Below are positions 1 to 6,768 of a stretch of 8,666 bases of DNA, piece after piece. The position numbers were made by a program, and so were the translations under genes. Numbering within the stretch: the first letter of the stretch is position 1; every line of letters starts with the position of its first letter. The notes below the pieces were generated by a model, which was given only the letters and a program-made list of their open reading frames with translations, did no database searches and was not told the origin of the DNA. This DNA comes from DATBMY01 sp036554605 (GTDB lineage Bacteria > Acidobacteriota > Blastocatellia > UBA7656), in contig DATBMY010000108.1 in NCBI GenBank assembly GCA_036554605.1, positions 1 through 8,666 of the forward strand. Direction: 5' to 3'.

Positions 1-1635
1 GTCACCGAGAGCGCCTACACCGAAGACATCCCGGCGCGCACGAAAGTCGGCGACGCGCAATCGCGCTCGCGGCTTGCCATGATTAGCGTCGATACGGGCG
101 ACGTGAAATGGGTAGACCACGGCCAGAAAGAGGTCGCGCCTCAAACGCAAGCGCGCACCGAGCGCACGACCACCGAGCGGCAATCGGGTGAAGCGGAGCA
201 GTCGCGCCAGGGAGCAGGTGAGCGCGAGCGCGCCGTGCAGCTTTTTCAGCCCGTATGGAGCGAGGACGGGTCGAAGGCCGTGATGCTCGCGCGCTCGGCC
301 GATAATAAAGACCGGTGGGTGCTCGCGCTCGACACGGCGACCGGAAAGACCCGCGTGATTGCGCGCGAGCACGACGACGCGTGGGTGGGCGGGCCGGGAG
401 CTTTCACGCTCGGATGGATGAAGGATAATCAGCATGTATACTTTCAATCAGAGCGCAGCGGTTACTCTCACCTCTACACGGTCTCTTTTGATGGCGGCGA
501 GGCGAAGCCTCTGACATCAGGCAACTGGGAAGTGACCGGCGTCGATCTTTCCGGCGACAAGACGCGCTTCTTTTTAACTACGAGCGAAGTACACCCCGGC
601 GAGCGCCATCTTTATGTGATGAGCGCCGAAGGCGGCGAGCGCGTTAAGATAACCTCGCTGCCGGGCAATCACCAGGCATCGGTATCGCCCGACGAAAAGG
701 CGCTCGCGCTTATCTATTCATACAGCAACAAGCCGCCCGAAGTTTACGTCTCGGAGGCGCGCGCGGGCGCGGAGATGAAACAGGTGACGCGCTCGCCCGC
801 GCCCGAGTTCTGGAACTATGCCTGGATCGAGCCGCCTATAGTTACTTTCAACGCGCGCGACGGGGCGACGGTCCACGCGCGGCTTTACAGGCCGAAGAAT
901 GTAAGACCCAACGGGGCGGCGGTCATATTCGTTCACGGCGCGGGCTATTTGCAGAACGTGCATCGCTGGTGGTCGAGCTACTATCGCGAATATATGTTTC
1001 ATCACCTGTTGATGGAGCGAGGCTTTACGGTGCTCGACATAGATTACCGCGCGAGCGCCGGGTACGGCCGCGACTGGCGCACGGGAATATATCGCCACAT
1101 GGGCGGCAAAGACCTGAGCGATCAAGTCGACGGCGCGCGGTGGCTGGCGTCGGCCCACGGCGTCGATCCGAAACGCATTGGGATATACGGCGGGAGCTAC
1201 GGCGGGTTTATAACGCTGATGGCGCTCTTTACCGAGCCCGATGTGTTTGCGGCCGGGGCGAGTTTAAGGCCCGTGACCGACTGGGCGCATTACAACCATC
1301 CGTACACGTCGAATATACTCAACACGCCGCAGGCGGACGCGGAGGCTTATAAGAAATCATCGCCGATATATTTTGCCGAAGGGCTCAGGGGCGCGCTGCT
1401 CATATGCCATGGCATGGTCGATGTGAACGTGCATTTTCAGGATACGGTGCGGCTCGTGCAGCGGCTGATCGAGCTGAGGAAAGAGAACTGGGAGCTTGCC
1501 GTTTATCCGGTTGAAGACCACGGGTTCGTAGAGCCGGCGAGCTGGGCCGACGAATACAAGCGCATACTCAAGCTGTTTACAGAACGACTACTTCACCCTG
1601 ACTCCAGGTCTTTACCCAGTGGAAGGAAGAAATAA
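1..1635 (+). CDS. S9 family serine peptidase (DPP-IV/prolyl oligopeptidase type), 5' end outside window
   Basis: The frame is open from the first base of the window, so the N-terminus is missing; 544 codons and a TAA stop are present. The first internal ATG is at 79, but coding-like sequence precedes it, so it is not the start. The first half (to about base 850) has repeated short beta-strand and turn blocks typical of the S9 beta-propeller. The second half is an alpha/beta hydrolase: an oxyanion-region FVHGAGY near 930, the nucleophile motif GGSYGG with Ser at 1195-1197, Asp at 1420-1422 in HGMVDVNVHFQD, and His at 1519-1521 in EDHGF. The full catalytic triad is therefore intact. Family members cleave peptides, often after proline, and full-length relatives are roughly 700-800 residues, so about a third is missing. 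Exact specificity and cellular location cannot be read without the N-terminus. It probably takes part in extracellular or periplasmic peptide use. Confidence 0.93.
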   Translation, partial: VTESAYTEDIPARTKVGDAQSRSRLAMISVDTGDVKWVDHGQKEVAPQTQARTERTTTERQSGEAEQSRQGAGERERAVQLFQPVWSEDGSKAVMLARSADNKDRWVLALDTATGKTRVIAREHDDAWVGGPGAFTLGWMKDNQHVYFQSERSGYSHLYTVSFDGGEAKPLTSGNWEVTGVDLSGDKTRFFLTTSEVHPGERHLYVMSAEGGERVKITSLPGNHQASVSPDEKALALIYSYSNKPPEVYVSEARAGAEMKQVTRSPAPEFWNYAWIEPPIVTFNARDGATVHARLYRPKNVRPNGAAVIFVHGAGYLQNVHRWWSSYYREYMFHHLLMERGFTVLDIDYRASAGYGRDWRTGIYRHMGGKDLSDQVDGARWLASAHGVDPKRIGIYGGSYGGFITLMALFTEPDVFAAGASLRPVTDWAHYNHPYTSNILNTPQADAEAYKKSSPIYFAEGLRGALLICHGMVDVNVHFQDTVRLVQRLIELRKENWELAVYPVEDHGFVEPASWADEYKRILKLFTERLLHPDSRSLPSGRKK

Positions 1636-1644
1636 AGATTGCGT

Positions 1645-1867
1645 GTCTCAGAATTTGAGACTATCCGTGGGAGACCGATCTAGGGATAGTGGGTATCTTG
1701 TGAACTAACATTCACTAGATAAGAGTGCCTCCATTACCCTCGCGTTTTACGGAGGGTAGGGAAGAGACTACTTCGGAGTAATATCAGATTAGGGATTCTT
1801 CAATCCCTGAGGGGAAGTGCCCCAAACTCGTGTTGATACCGCGAAGCAGAACCGCAGAGCCTTTGCG
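1645..1867. other. Chain of consecutive short hairpins, possible structured RNA or element remnant
   Basis: No ORF or coding signal was seen here. Stems read directly from the sequence: 1645-1650/1656-1661 (GTCTCA, 6 bp); 1661-1666/1684-1689 (CTATCC); 1694-1704/1711-1721 (5 bp, one T:T mismatch, 5 bp, 6-nt loop); 1735-1741/1752-1758 (TACCCTC); 1769-1772/1777-1780 (short stem, TTCG-containing loop); 1791-1797/1802-1808 (AGGGATT, CTTC tetraloop); 1811-1814/1820-1823 (GGGG/CCCC); 1840-1846/1861-1867 with one G:U pair that would form only in plus-strand RNA. It starts ten bases after the peptidase stop. I do not recognise it as tmRNA, 6S, SRP, RNase P RNA or a known riboswitch. It could be a 3' UTR structure, a non-coding RNA or a decayed mobile element end. 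Confidence 0.35.
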
Positions 1868-1869
1868 CC

Positions 1870-1878
1870 CTCGGCTCG
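1870..1878. repeat. 9-bp target-site duplication, left copy
   Basis: CTCGGCTCG abuts the left terminal inverted repeat and recurs exactly at 2089-2097, just past the right end. This is the footprint expected of a transposition event. Removing the element and one copy gives a continuous ancestral site, GCGCC-CTCGGCTCG-CCTC. Confidence 0.7.
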
Positions 1879-1900
1879 GTAGTGTCCTAAAGAAGAGTTG
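1879..1900 (+). repeat. Left terminal inverted repeat of the MITE
   Basis: Twenty-two bases identical to the reverse complement of 2066-2087. Beyond base 1900 the symmetry falls to scattered matches. Confidence 0.8.
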
Positions 1901-2065
1901 TTGAGCAAGAAGTAGGGGCCGACCCACTACGTGGGTACCCCGGTCCCTGCCCGGATCAAGCGAAGGGCGATGTTGGCCTTAAAGATATAGCATACGGCGC
2001 ATTGGCGCCGCCGGGCAGGGACGAGCCCTGCCCCTACGATCTATCCTCAATCTTCTCCCGTTCGC

Positions 2066-2087
2066 CAACTCTTCTTTAGGACACTAC
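2066..2087 (-). repeat. Right terminal inverted repeat of the MITE
   Basis: Perfect inverted partner of 1879-1900. One unpaired T (2088) separates it from the right copy of the flanking 9-bp direct repeat. Confidence 0.8.
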
Positions 2088-2088
2088 T

Positions 2089-2097
2089 CTCGGCTCG
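2089..2097. repeat. 9-bp target-site duplication, right copy
   Basis: Exact copy of 1870-1878 (CTCGGCTCG), lying just downstream of the right inverted repeat. Confidence 0.7.
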
Positions 2098-2103
2098 CCT
2101 CAA

Positions 2104-2132
2104 TTGACTTCCCACATACGGGCTGATAGACT
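2104..2132 (+). promoter_or_regulatory. Candidate promoter for the secreted HYR protein
   Basis: TTGACT (2104-2109, 5 of 6 match to the sigma-70 -35 box) is followed after 17 bases by TAGACT (2127-2132, 4 of 6 match to -10). It begins seven bases beyond the MITE duplication. It would give a leader of about 130 bases before the ATG at 2272. The -10 is weak and other promoters are possible; nothing else is evident in 2133-2261. Confidence 0.3.
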
Positions 2133-2271
2133 GCCGCCGCTTTTCCAGTGCAGTCTTCAGTCAGGCACTTCGCTGGCCCTGATGCGCGAATAACTCGCCG
2201 CAACGTGTTAATGCAGTCACTTTCATTCCCTCAAGTCCCCCGGGCTCTAAACTGCAGGCACAGGAGCTATT

Positions 2272-4719
2272 ATGACCAGCAAGACTACAAGCAAGCGGGC
2301 AGTTATATCAGTGGGAGTAGTTGTGGCAATAGCAGCCCTCGCCTTGATGACATCAAGTTGGAGGGTAGAGGCGGCCACCTTCACGGTGGCGAACCTCAAC
2401 GACAGCGGGGCGGGGTCGCTGCGTCAGGCGATATTGGACGCAAACCTTGCGGCAGGGGCCGACATGATAGACTTCGCTGCGGGGTTGACAGGGACTATCA
2501 CACTAGCGAGCGCGCTGCCGCAGATTACAAGCGACGTGACGATCAACGGGCCGGGGGCGGCGGTGGTGGAGGTGAGCGGCGCTTCGTCGTTCCAGGTCTT
2601 CAATATAGCGAGTGGTGTGACGGCCTCCATCAGCGGCCTTACTATCTCTAATGGTAGGTCCGCCAATGGCGGCGGCATCGCTAATGCAGGGGCGCTGACG
2701 GTCACAAACAGCACCTTCTCCGGCAACTCTGCTGTTGGGACCGGCGCCAGCGGCGGCGGCATCGATAATAATTTAGGCACGGTCATGATCACAAACAGCA
2801 CCTTCTCCGGCAACTCTGCTTTTGCCGGCGGCGGCATCGCTAATGATGAAGGGACGCTGACGGTCACAAACAGCACCTTATCCGGCAACTCTGCTGGGGG
2901 GGGCGGCGGCATCAGTAATGTTCTTGGCACGGTCACGATCACCAATAGCACCATCTCAGGCAACTCTGCTAACTTCGGCGGCGGCATCGCTAATGATGAA
3001 GGGACGCTGACAGTCACAAACAGCACCTTATCCGGCAACTCTGCTGCTAGTTTTGGCGGCGGCATCATTAGTGATGGCACGGACACCTTCAAAAACAGCA
3101 TCATCGCCAACAGCCCATCGGGCGGCAATTGTGTAGGGCAGGCAATCGCCGCTCAGGGCGTCAACTTCTCGGACGACGATACCTGCCCGGGCTTCACCCA
3201 GGTCACCTCTGCCCAACTTAACCTCGACCCCCTGCTTCAAGACAACGGCGGCCCTACACTCACTCACGCTCTGCTTGCCGGCAGCGTCGCCATCGATGCC
3301 GTCACCGACTGCACGGACCTGGCCATCCCTGCTGTCGCTGTCGCCACCGACCAGCGCGGCCAGCCTCGCCCCGCAGACGGCGACTCCAACGGCTCTTTGT
3401 TGTGTGATGCCGGTGCCTTTGAAATGCAGCTCTGTTTGATCACCTGCCCGGCCGACATCACCGTCTCGAACGATGCCAACCAGTGCGGGGCCGTGGTCAA
3501 CTACCCGCCGCCCGCGGCTGGCGGTGACACCTGCGGCACCGTCACCTGCTCGCCCACCTCGGGCTCGTTCTTCCCCGTTGGCACCACGACCGTCTCCTGC
3601 GACGACTCGGGCACGACGGCTAACCCTGACTGCACCTTCACCATCACGGTCAACGACACGCAAAACCCGACTATCTCCTGTCCACAGGACATCACCATCA
3701 CGGGGGACCCGTCCGGTATGACGACCGTGACCTACCCGCCCCCGACCGTGAGCGACAACTGTCAGCCTATCGACGACGGCGAGAAGGGCAAACTCACGGG
3801 AGTGGAGCCGCCCTTCACGATCGTCTGCATCCCGCCCTCCGGTTCGAGTTTCGCCTTCGGCACGACGACCGTAACCTGCACCTATAGCGACGGCGCGGGC
3901 AATCTGGCAAGTTGTTCGTTCACCGTGACGATCAACGCGCCTTGCCAGGTCATCTGCCCGGCGAACCAGACGGTCTCGAACGACGCGGAACAGTGCGGGG
4001 CGGTGGTCAACTACCCGGCGGCGACGACTACAGGTGTTTGCAGTACGCAGGCCACCTGCACGCCTGCCCCGGGCTCGTTCTTCCCGGTAGGCACGACGAG
4101 CGTCACCTGCACGGCTGATGACGAGAACGGCAGGCCCGTGTCGTGCACCTTCAGCGTCACGGTCAACGACACGCAGCCGCCCGCAATCACCTGCCCGGCT
4201 TCGGTCACGGCGGTGGCCGCGCCGGCCTGCCCGCCCGCGGCCGCCACCGCCGTCTCCTTCCCGCCGCCCGTTGCAACGGACAACTGCCCCGGCGTCACTG
4301 TCGCCTGTGTGCCGCCTTCGGGCTCGCCCGTGCCCGTCGGCACGACAACCGTCACCTGCACGGCGACCGACACCTCGGGCAATAGGGCGACCTGCAGCTT
4401 CTCGGTGAGCACGTTCAACGCCTGCATACAGGACGACTCGAACCCGTCGAATGTGATCCTGTTCAACACGCAAACGGGAGAGTACCGGGCCTGCTGCGGG
4501 GGCGTGGTCTATAGCGGTGTTGGAACAATCACGCGGCAGGGGTGCGACTTCACTCTGCAGAGTAATTCGACGACACACCGGGTTACTGCCAGGTGGAGTT
4601 CTGTCTACTACCGAGGGAGCGGATCAGTGCAGGCACCTGCAGGAACAACGAGGTGCTTGATAACGGACAGGAACATCCGAAATAACAGCTGCCAGTGTCA
4701 GCCATTGCCAGAGGGCTGA
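2272..4719 (+). CDS. Secreted beta-helix repeat protein with four HYR domains and a Cys-rich C-terminal module
   Basis: This 815-residue protein has a Sec signal peptide: Lys/Arg near residues 4-9, a hydrophobic core at about 11-26, and cleavage near VEA/A at 34-35. Next is a CSLREA-like stretch (FTVANLND...GSLRQAI, about 37-55). A right-handed beta-helix follows with six GGGI...NSTxSGNSA-type units (about 133-281), then a choice-of-anchor-like region ending in DQRGQPRP and GAFE (about 282-384). Four HYR (hyalin-repeat, Ig-like) domains follow at about 388-462, 463-556, 557-633 and 634-716, each with TCP/SCP/ICP near the start and a VGTTxVxC or FGTTTVTC strand. The tail (717-815) is rich in Cys, Tyr and Gly. 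Such proteins are usually exported and thought to act in adhesion or carbohydrate contact; the ligand here is unknown. The start is supported by AGGAG at 2262-2266, five bases before the ATG. It appears monocistronic. Confidence 0.9.
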   Translation: MTSKTTSKRAVISVGVVVAIAALALMTSSWRVEAATFTVANLNDSGAGSLRQAILDANLAAGADMIDFAAGLTGTITLASALPQITSDVTINGPGAAVVEVSGASSFQVFNIASGVTASISGLTISNGRSANGGGIANAGALTVTNSTFSGNSAVGTGASGGGIDNNLGTVMITNSTFSGNSAFAGGGIANDEGTLTVTNSTLSGNSAGGGGGISNVLGTVTITNSTISGNSANFGGGIANDEGTLTVTNSTLSGNSAASFGGGIISDGTDTFKNSIIANSPSGGNCVGQAIAAQGVNFSDDDTCPGFTQVTSAQLNLDPLLQDNGGPTLTHALLAGSVAIDAVTDCTDLAIPAVAVATDQRGQPRPADGDSNGSLLCDAGAFEMQLCLITCPADITVSNDANQCGAVVNYPPPAAGGDTCGTVTCSPTSGSFFPVGTTTVSCDDSGTTANPDCTFTITVNDTQNPTISCPQDITITGDPSGMTTVTYPPPTVSDNCQPIDDGEKGKLTGVEPPFTIVCIPPSGSSFAFGTTTVTCTYSDGAGNLASCSFTVTINAPCQVICPANQTVSNDAEQCGAVVNYPAATTTGVCSTQATCTPAPGSFFPVGTTSVTCTADDENGRPVSCTFSVTVNDTQPPAITCPASVTAVAAPACPPAAATAVSFPPPVATDNCPGVTVACVPPSGSPVPVGTTTVTCTATDTSGNRATCSFSVSTFNACIQDDSNPSNVILFNTQTGEYRACCGGVVYSGVGTITRQGCDFTLQSNSTTHRVTARWSSVYYRGSGSVQAPAGTTRCLITDRNIRNNSCQCQPLPEG
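2668..3114 (+). repeat. Six tandem coding repeats of about 75 bp in the beta-helix
   Basis: Units start at 2668, 2752, 2827, 2902, 2977 and 3055, with spacings of 84, 75, 75, 75 and 78 bases, all multiples of three. The last is divergent. Each encodes a GGGI turn followed by a T-V-T-N-S-T strand and SGNSA. The units at 2827-2895 and 2977-3045 differ at a single base (G2862 versus A3012), which points to recent duplication or gene conversion with a two-unit period of 150 bp. Each unit likely forms one coil of the helix. Confidence 0.9.
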
Positions 4720-4757
4720 GGAGGGCCACGTTGATTGAGTGACAGTAAGGAGCAACA

Positions 4758-4812
4758 AATGAAGAGGCCGCTGGGCGAAACGCTAAAAGTTTTCGCGCAG
4801 CGGCTTTTCATT
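4758..4812 (+). terminator. Probable intrinsic terminator of the secreted HYR protein gene
   Basis: A long imperfect hairpin begins 38 bases after the stop codon. GCCGCTG (4767-4773) pairs with CAGCGGC (4798-4804), continuing inward as GCGAAA (4775-4780) with TTTCGC (4791-4796) across one G:G mismatch. The stem is followed by TTTTCATT. The outer AATGAA/TTCATT ends add symmetry, so it may also work on the opposite strand. Confidence 0.55.
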
Positions 4813-4836
4813 GCAACCGGCGCCAACACATATTTA

Positions 4837-4889
4837 GAGCGGTTTTTATATGCATTTAGCTGTAGGGGCAACCCATTCGCAAACCGCTC
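4837..4889. repeat. 9-bp inverted repeat with a 35-base loop
   Basis: GAGCGGTTT (4837-4845) is the exact reverse complement of AAACCGCTC (4881-4889). The loop contains GTAGGGGC (4862-4869), the octamer also found inside the MITE at 1912-1919 and, inverted, at 2030-2037. This may be a decayed copy of another intergenic element. Function unknown. Confidence 0.4.
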
Positions 4890-5000
4890 CAGGCTGGAAT
4901 AATTGAGCGTGAACTCAGGCAGGCTGAGAAAGAGAGGCAGGTTCTTCTCAAAACCATTACGGAACTTGATACCCGAATTGTCGAACAGAAAAAGGCATAG
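4866..5000 (+). pseudogene. Possible 3' remnant of a gene encoding a coiled-coil tail
   Basis: A frame open from 4866 to TAG at 4998-5000 (44 codons) has no ATG, GTG or TTG in frame and is closed upstream by TAG at 4863. Its product is strongly helical and charged (IIERELRQAEKERQVLLKTI, then ELDTRIVEQKKA), like a coiled-coil C-terminus. It lies between two terminator-like hairpins. It could be a leftover of a deleted gene, brought in with the element around 4837-4889, or chance. The rest of the gap 4720-5131 shows no gene. Confidence 0.25.
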
Positions 5001-5076
5001 TTAAGCTGAAAAGCCTCAATGATTTCTGTCAGGATTTGATCTGCTTGAAAAGAACTTTGACCGCTCTGGCGGGCGG

Positions 5077-5125
5077 TAAAAAAAGTAAACGCGAACCGGC
5101 GCGTGTAAGATCGGGCCGGTTCGCG
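5077..5125 (-). terminator. Rho-independent terminator of the AbgT transporter gene
   Basis: CGCGAACCGG (5090-5099) pairs perfectly with CCGGTTCGCG (5116-5125). Read on the minus strand, the stem begins just after the stop codon and is followed by TTTACTTTTTTT. This is a classic GC stem plus T-run for the gene ending at 5132. Confidence 0.85.
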
Positions 5126-5131
5126 ATTTTG

Positions 5132-6655
5132 CTAGAGGTAGAGCGGCGCGCCGGGGCCGACCGGCAGGCCGAGCAGTATCCAAATGATGAGCAACAGCGT
5201 CCATACTATGAAGAAGGCTATCGAGTAGGGGATCATAGTCGCGATGACCGTCCCTATCCCCGCCTTCGCGTCATACCTGCCGACGAAGGCAACTATCAAG
5301 GCGAAGTAGGACATCATCGGCGAGATGATGTTAGTGACGCTGTCGCCTATGCGGTAAGCCGCCTGCGTGAATTCCGGCGTGTAGCCCAACAGCATAAGCA
5401 TCGGGATGAAGACCGGGGCCATGATCGCCCACTTGGCGGACGCGCTTCCCATAAACAGGTTGATCGTCGCCGATACCATGATGAACATCACTATTAAAGG
5501 GATGGTGCCCAGCCCGGACGCGCGTAAAAGGTCGGCGCCCTTTACCGCGAATATCAGCCCGAGGTTGGTCCAGTTGAAGAAGGCCACAAACTGCGCCGCG
5601 AAGAATACGAGAACCAGATACGTCCCGAGCGTCTCCATCGATTTTCCCATGGCGCGCACCACATCGCTGTCGCTTCGCACCGTTCGCGCGCCAAGGCCGT
5701 AGGCGATTCCTAGCGCCGCCCCCAGAATAAATATCAGCGCGACTATTCCCGACATGAAGGGCGAGCGCAACAGCCCGCCCGTCTGCGGGTCGCGCAGGAA
5801 CCCGTTCGACGGGACGGTGCCCAGCAGTATTATCGCCGTGAAGACCAGCCCCGCCACGAGCGCCCAAAGCAGCCCGCGCTTCTCTTCCGCGCTGATGGCG
5901 CTCATCTCTTCCGACTTCTGTTCTCCCTCGTACCGGCCCAGACGCGGGACAACCACCCGCTCGGTGATAACAGTCCCCGTGGCTGATATGAAGAATGTAG
6001 AGATAGCCATGAAGTAATAGTTGCAAGCGGGATTGACCTGATATTCAGGGTTCACTATGCGCGCGGCCTCTTCGCTCAGCCCTGCAAGCAGCGGGTCGAC
6101 CGTCCCGAGCAACAGGTTTGCGCTATAGCCGCCCGACACGCCCGCGAATGCCGCCGCGAGCCCGGCGATCGGGTGACGCCCGACGGCGAGAAAAATGACC
6201 GCCGCAAGCGGCACCAGCAGAACATATCCGACCTCGCTCGCGGCGTTCGACATGACCCCGGCAAATACTATTACGAAGGTGAGCAACCGGCGCGGGGCCG
6301 ATAGCACCAGCAGCTTGAGGGCCGCTCCTATGAAGCCGCTGCCTTCGGCCACGCCTATTCCGAGCAAGGCGACAAGCACCGTGCCGAGCGGCGCAAACCC
6401 GGTGAAGTTCGTCACCATCTCGGTCAGTATTCGATGGAGCCCGGCCAGAGAAAGCAGGCTGACCGGCTCGATGCTCTTTCCAGTGCCGGGATGTGTGACC
6501 GCTATATTGAACTGCGCCGCGATGCCGGAGATAACGATTACGGCAAGAGCCATTAACGCGAAAAGAGTGGCGGGGTGCGGCAGGGCGTTGCCCCCTCTCT
6601 CGATGACCGCCAGAAATCGCGACAGAAAGCTCTCTCTCTTGCGAGACTCGGACAC
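5132..6655 (-). CDS. AbgT family transporter (p-aminobenzoyl-glutamate/antimetabolite type)
   Basis: A 507-residue polytopic membrane protein of the usual AbgT family length. Recognisable motifs in order: GIGVAEGSGF (about 100-109), SNAASEVGYVLLVPLAA (about 136-152), GGYSANLLLGTVDPLLAG with Asp187, and the conserved SATINLFMGSASAKWAIMAP region followed by TPEFTQAAYRIGDSVTN. Asn399, Trp409, Pro427, Arg435 and Asp438 keep the spacing of residues I recall as functionally important in MtrF and YdaH. Family members import p-aminobenzoyl-glutamate (AbgT) or export sulfonamides and p-aminobenzoic acid by proton coupling (MtrF, YdaH); which applies here cannot be decided. The start is GTG at 6653-6655, chosen because AGGAGGT (6661-6667, minus strand) lies five bases upstream. 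No abgA/abgB hydrolase genes are adjacent, so it looks monocistronic. Confidence 0.93.
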   Translation of the reverse strand: MSESRKRESFLSRFLAVIERGGNALPHPATLFALMALAVIVISGIAAQFNIAVTHPGTGKSIEPVSLLSLAGLHRILTEMVTNFTGFAPLGTVLVALLGIGVAEGSGFIGAALKLLVLSAPRRLLTFVIVFAGVMSNAASEVGYVLLVPLAAVIFLAVGRHPIAGLAAAFAGVSGGYSANLLLGTVDPLLAGLSEEAARIVNPEYQVNPACNYYFMAISTFFISATGTVITERVVVPRLGRYEGEQKSEEMSAISAEEKRGLLWALVAGLVFTAIILLGTVPSNGFLRDPQTGGLLRSPFMSGIVALIFILGAALGIAYGLGARTVRSDSDVVRAMGKSMETLGTYLVLVFFAAQFVAFFNWTNLGLIFAVKGADLLRASGLGTIPLIVMFIMVSATINLFMGSASAKWAIMAPVFIPMLMLLGYTPEFTQAAYRIGDSVTNIISPMMSYFALIVAFVGRYDAKAGIGTVIATMIPYSIAFFIVWTLLLIIWILLGLPVGPGAPLYL

Positions 6656-6660
6656 TATTT

Positions 6661-6667
6661 ACCTCCT
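6661..6667 (-). promoter_or_regulatory. Strong ribosome binding site fixing the GTG start of the AbgT gene
   Basis: On the minus strand this reads AGGAGGT, a near-perfect anti-Shine-Dalgarno match, with a five-base spacer (AAATA) to GTG at 6655. It supports the non-ATG start. Confidence 0.8.
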
Positions 6668-6692
6668 GATGGGCCGGTGTAAAATGCGCGGC

Positions 6693-6701
6693 ATTATATC
6701 A
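6693..6701 (-). promoter_or_regulatory. Extended -10 promoter for the AbgT gene
   Basis: On the minus strand the sequence is TGATATAAT: a perfect TATAAT (6693-6698) preceded by TG in the extended -10 position. No good -35 hexamer lies at 16-18 bases, which fits an extended -10 promoter. Transcription would start near 6686, giving a leader of about 30 bases. Confidence 0.6.
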
Positions 6702-6768
6702 CGCGCAACCCCGGCAAGCGTTTGCCTTTGATCGCGCCGTTGAATAATCTACTTCCGAGCAATTTACC

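Larger units (their letters stand above)
1879..2088. mobile_element. MITE-like non-autonomous transposable element with 22-bp perfect terminal inverted repeats
   Basis: The left end (1879-1900, beginning GTAGTGTCCTAAAG) is an exact inverted copy of the right end (2066-2087). The 210-bp element is flanked by the 9-bp direct repeat CTCGGCTCG and has no ORF of note, so any movement would need a transposase in trans. The interior is also symmetric: 1912-1919 (GTAGGGGC) pairs with 2030-2037, and 1943-1954 pairs with 2011-2022 over 12 perfect bases. Local hairpins lie at 1922-1936 (ACCCAC/GTGGGT) and 1995-2010 (CGGCGC/GCGCCG). The whole element could fold into one long arm in DNA or RNA. A TA dinucleotide sits just inside each outer base, so a TA-targeting (IS630/Tc1-like) origin with termini GTGTCC is an alternative reading. 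The parent transposon family is not identified. Confidence 0.75.

Noticed and set aside
718..1158. Minus-strand frame inside the peptidase gene
   Set aside because: It lies opposite the catalytic region of a well-supported S9 peptidase and has an Arg/Ala/Val-rich shadow composition.
2148..2651. Plus-strand frame overlapping the start of the secreted protein
   Set aside because: It becomes an out-of-frame shadow of the signal-peptide gene, with a Gly/Arg-rich unlikely composition and no ribosome binding site advantage.
2668..3114. Regular spaced repeats that might suggest a CRISPR array
   Set aside because: The periodicity is a multiple of three, the repeats are in frame within a protein, the intervals are not unique spacers, and no cas genes are nearby.
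2424..3128. 234-codon minus-strand frame opposite the beta-helix
   Set aside because: Its apparent repeats (MPPP, ELPEKVLFVTVSVP) merely mirror the coding repeats of the plus-strand gene.
3028..4578. 516-codon open frame on the minus strand opposite the HYR domains
   Set aside because: It is antisense to a clearly folded, domain-rich protein. The translation is very rich in Arg, Gly and Ala with low complexity, as expected from the GC-rich complementary frame of repeated domains.
5036..5497. Plus-strand frame across the end of the AbgT gene
   Set aside because: It runs through the AbgT terminator and antisense to conserved membrane segments, and its charged composition (RHDE-rich) is typical of the complement of hydrophobic helices.
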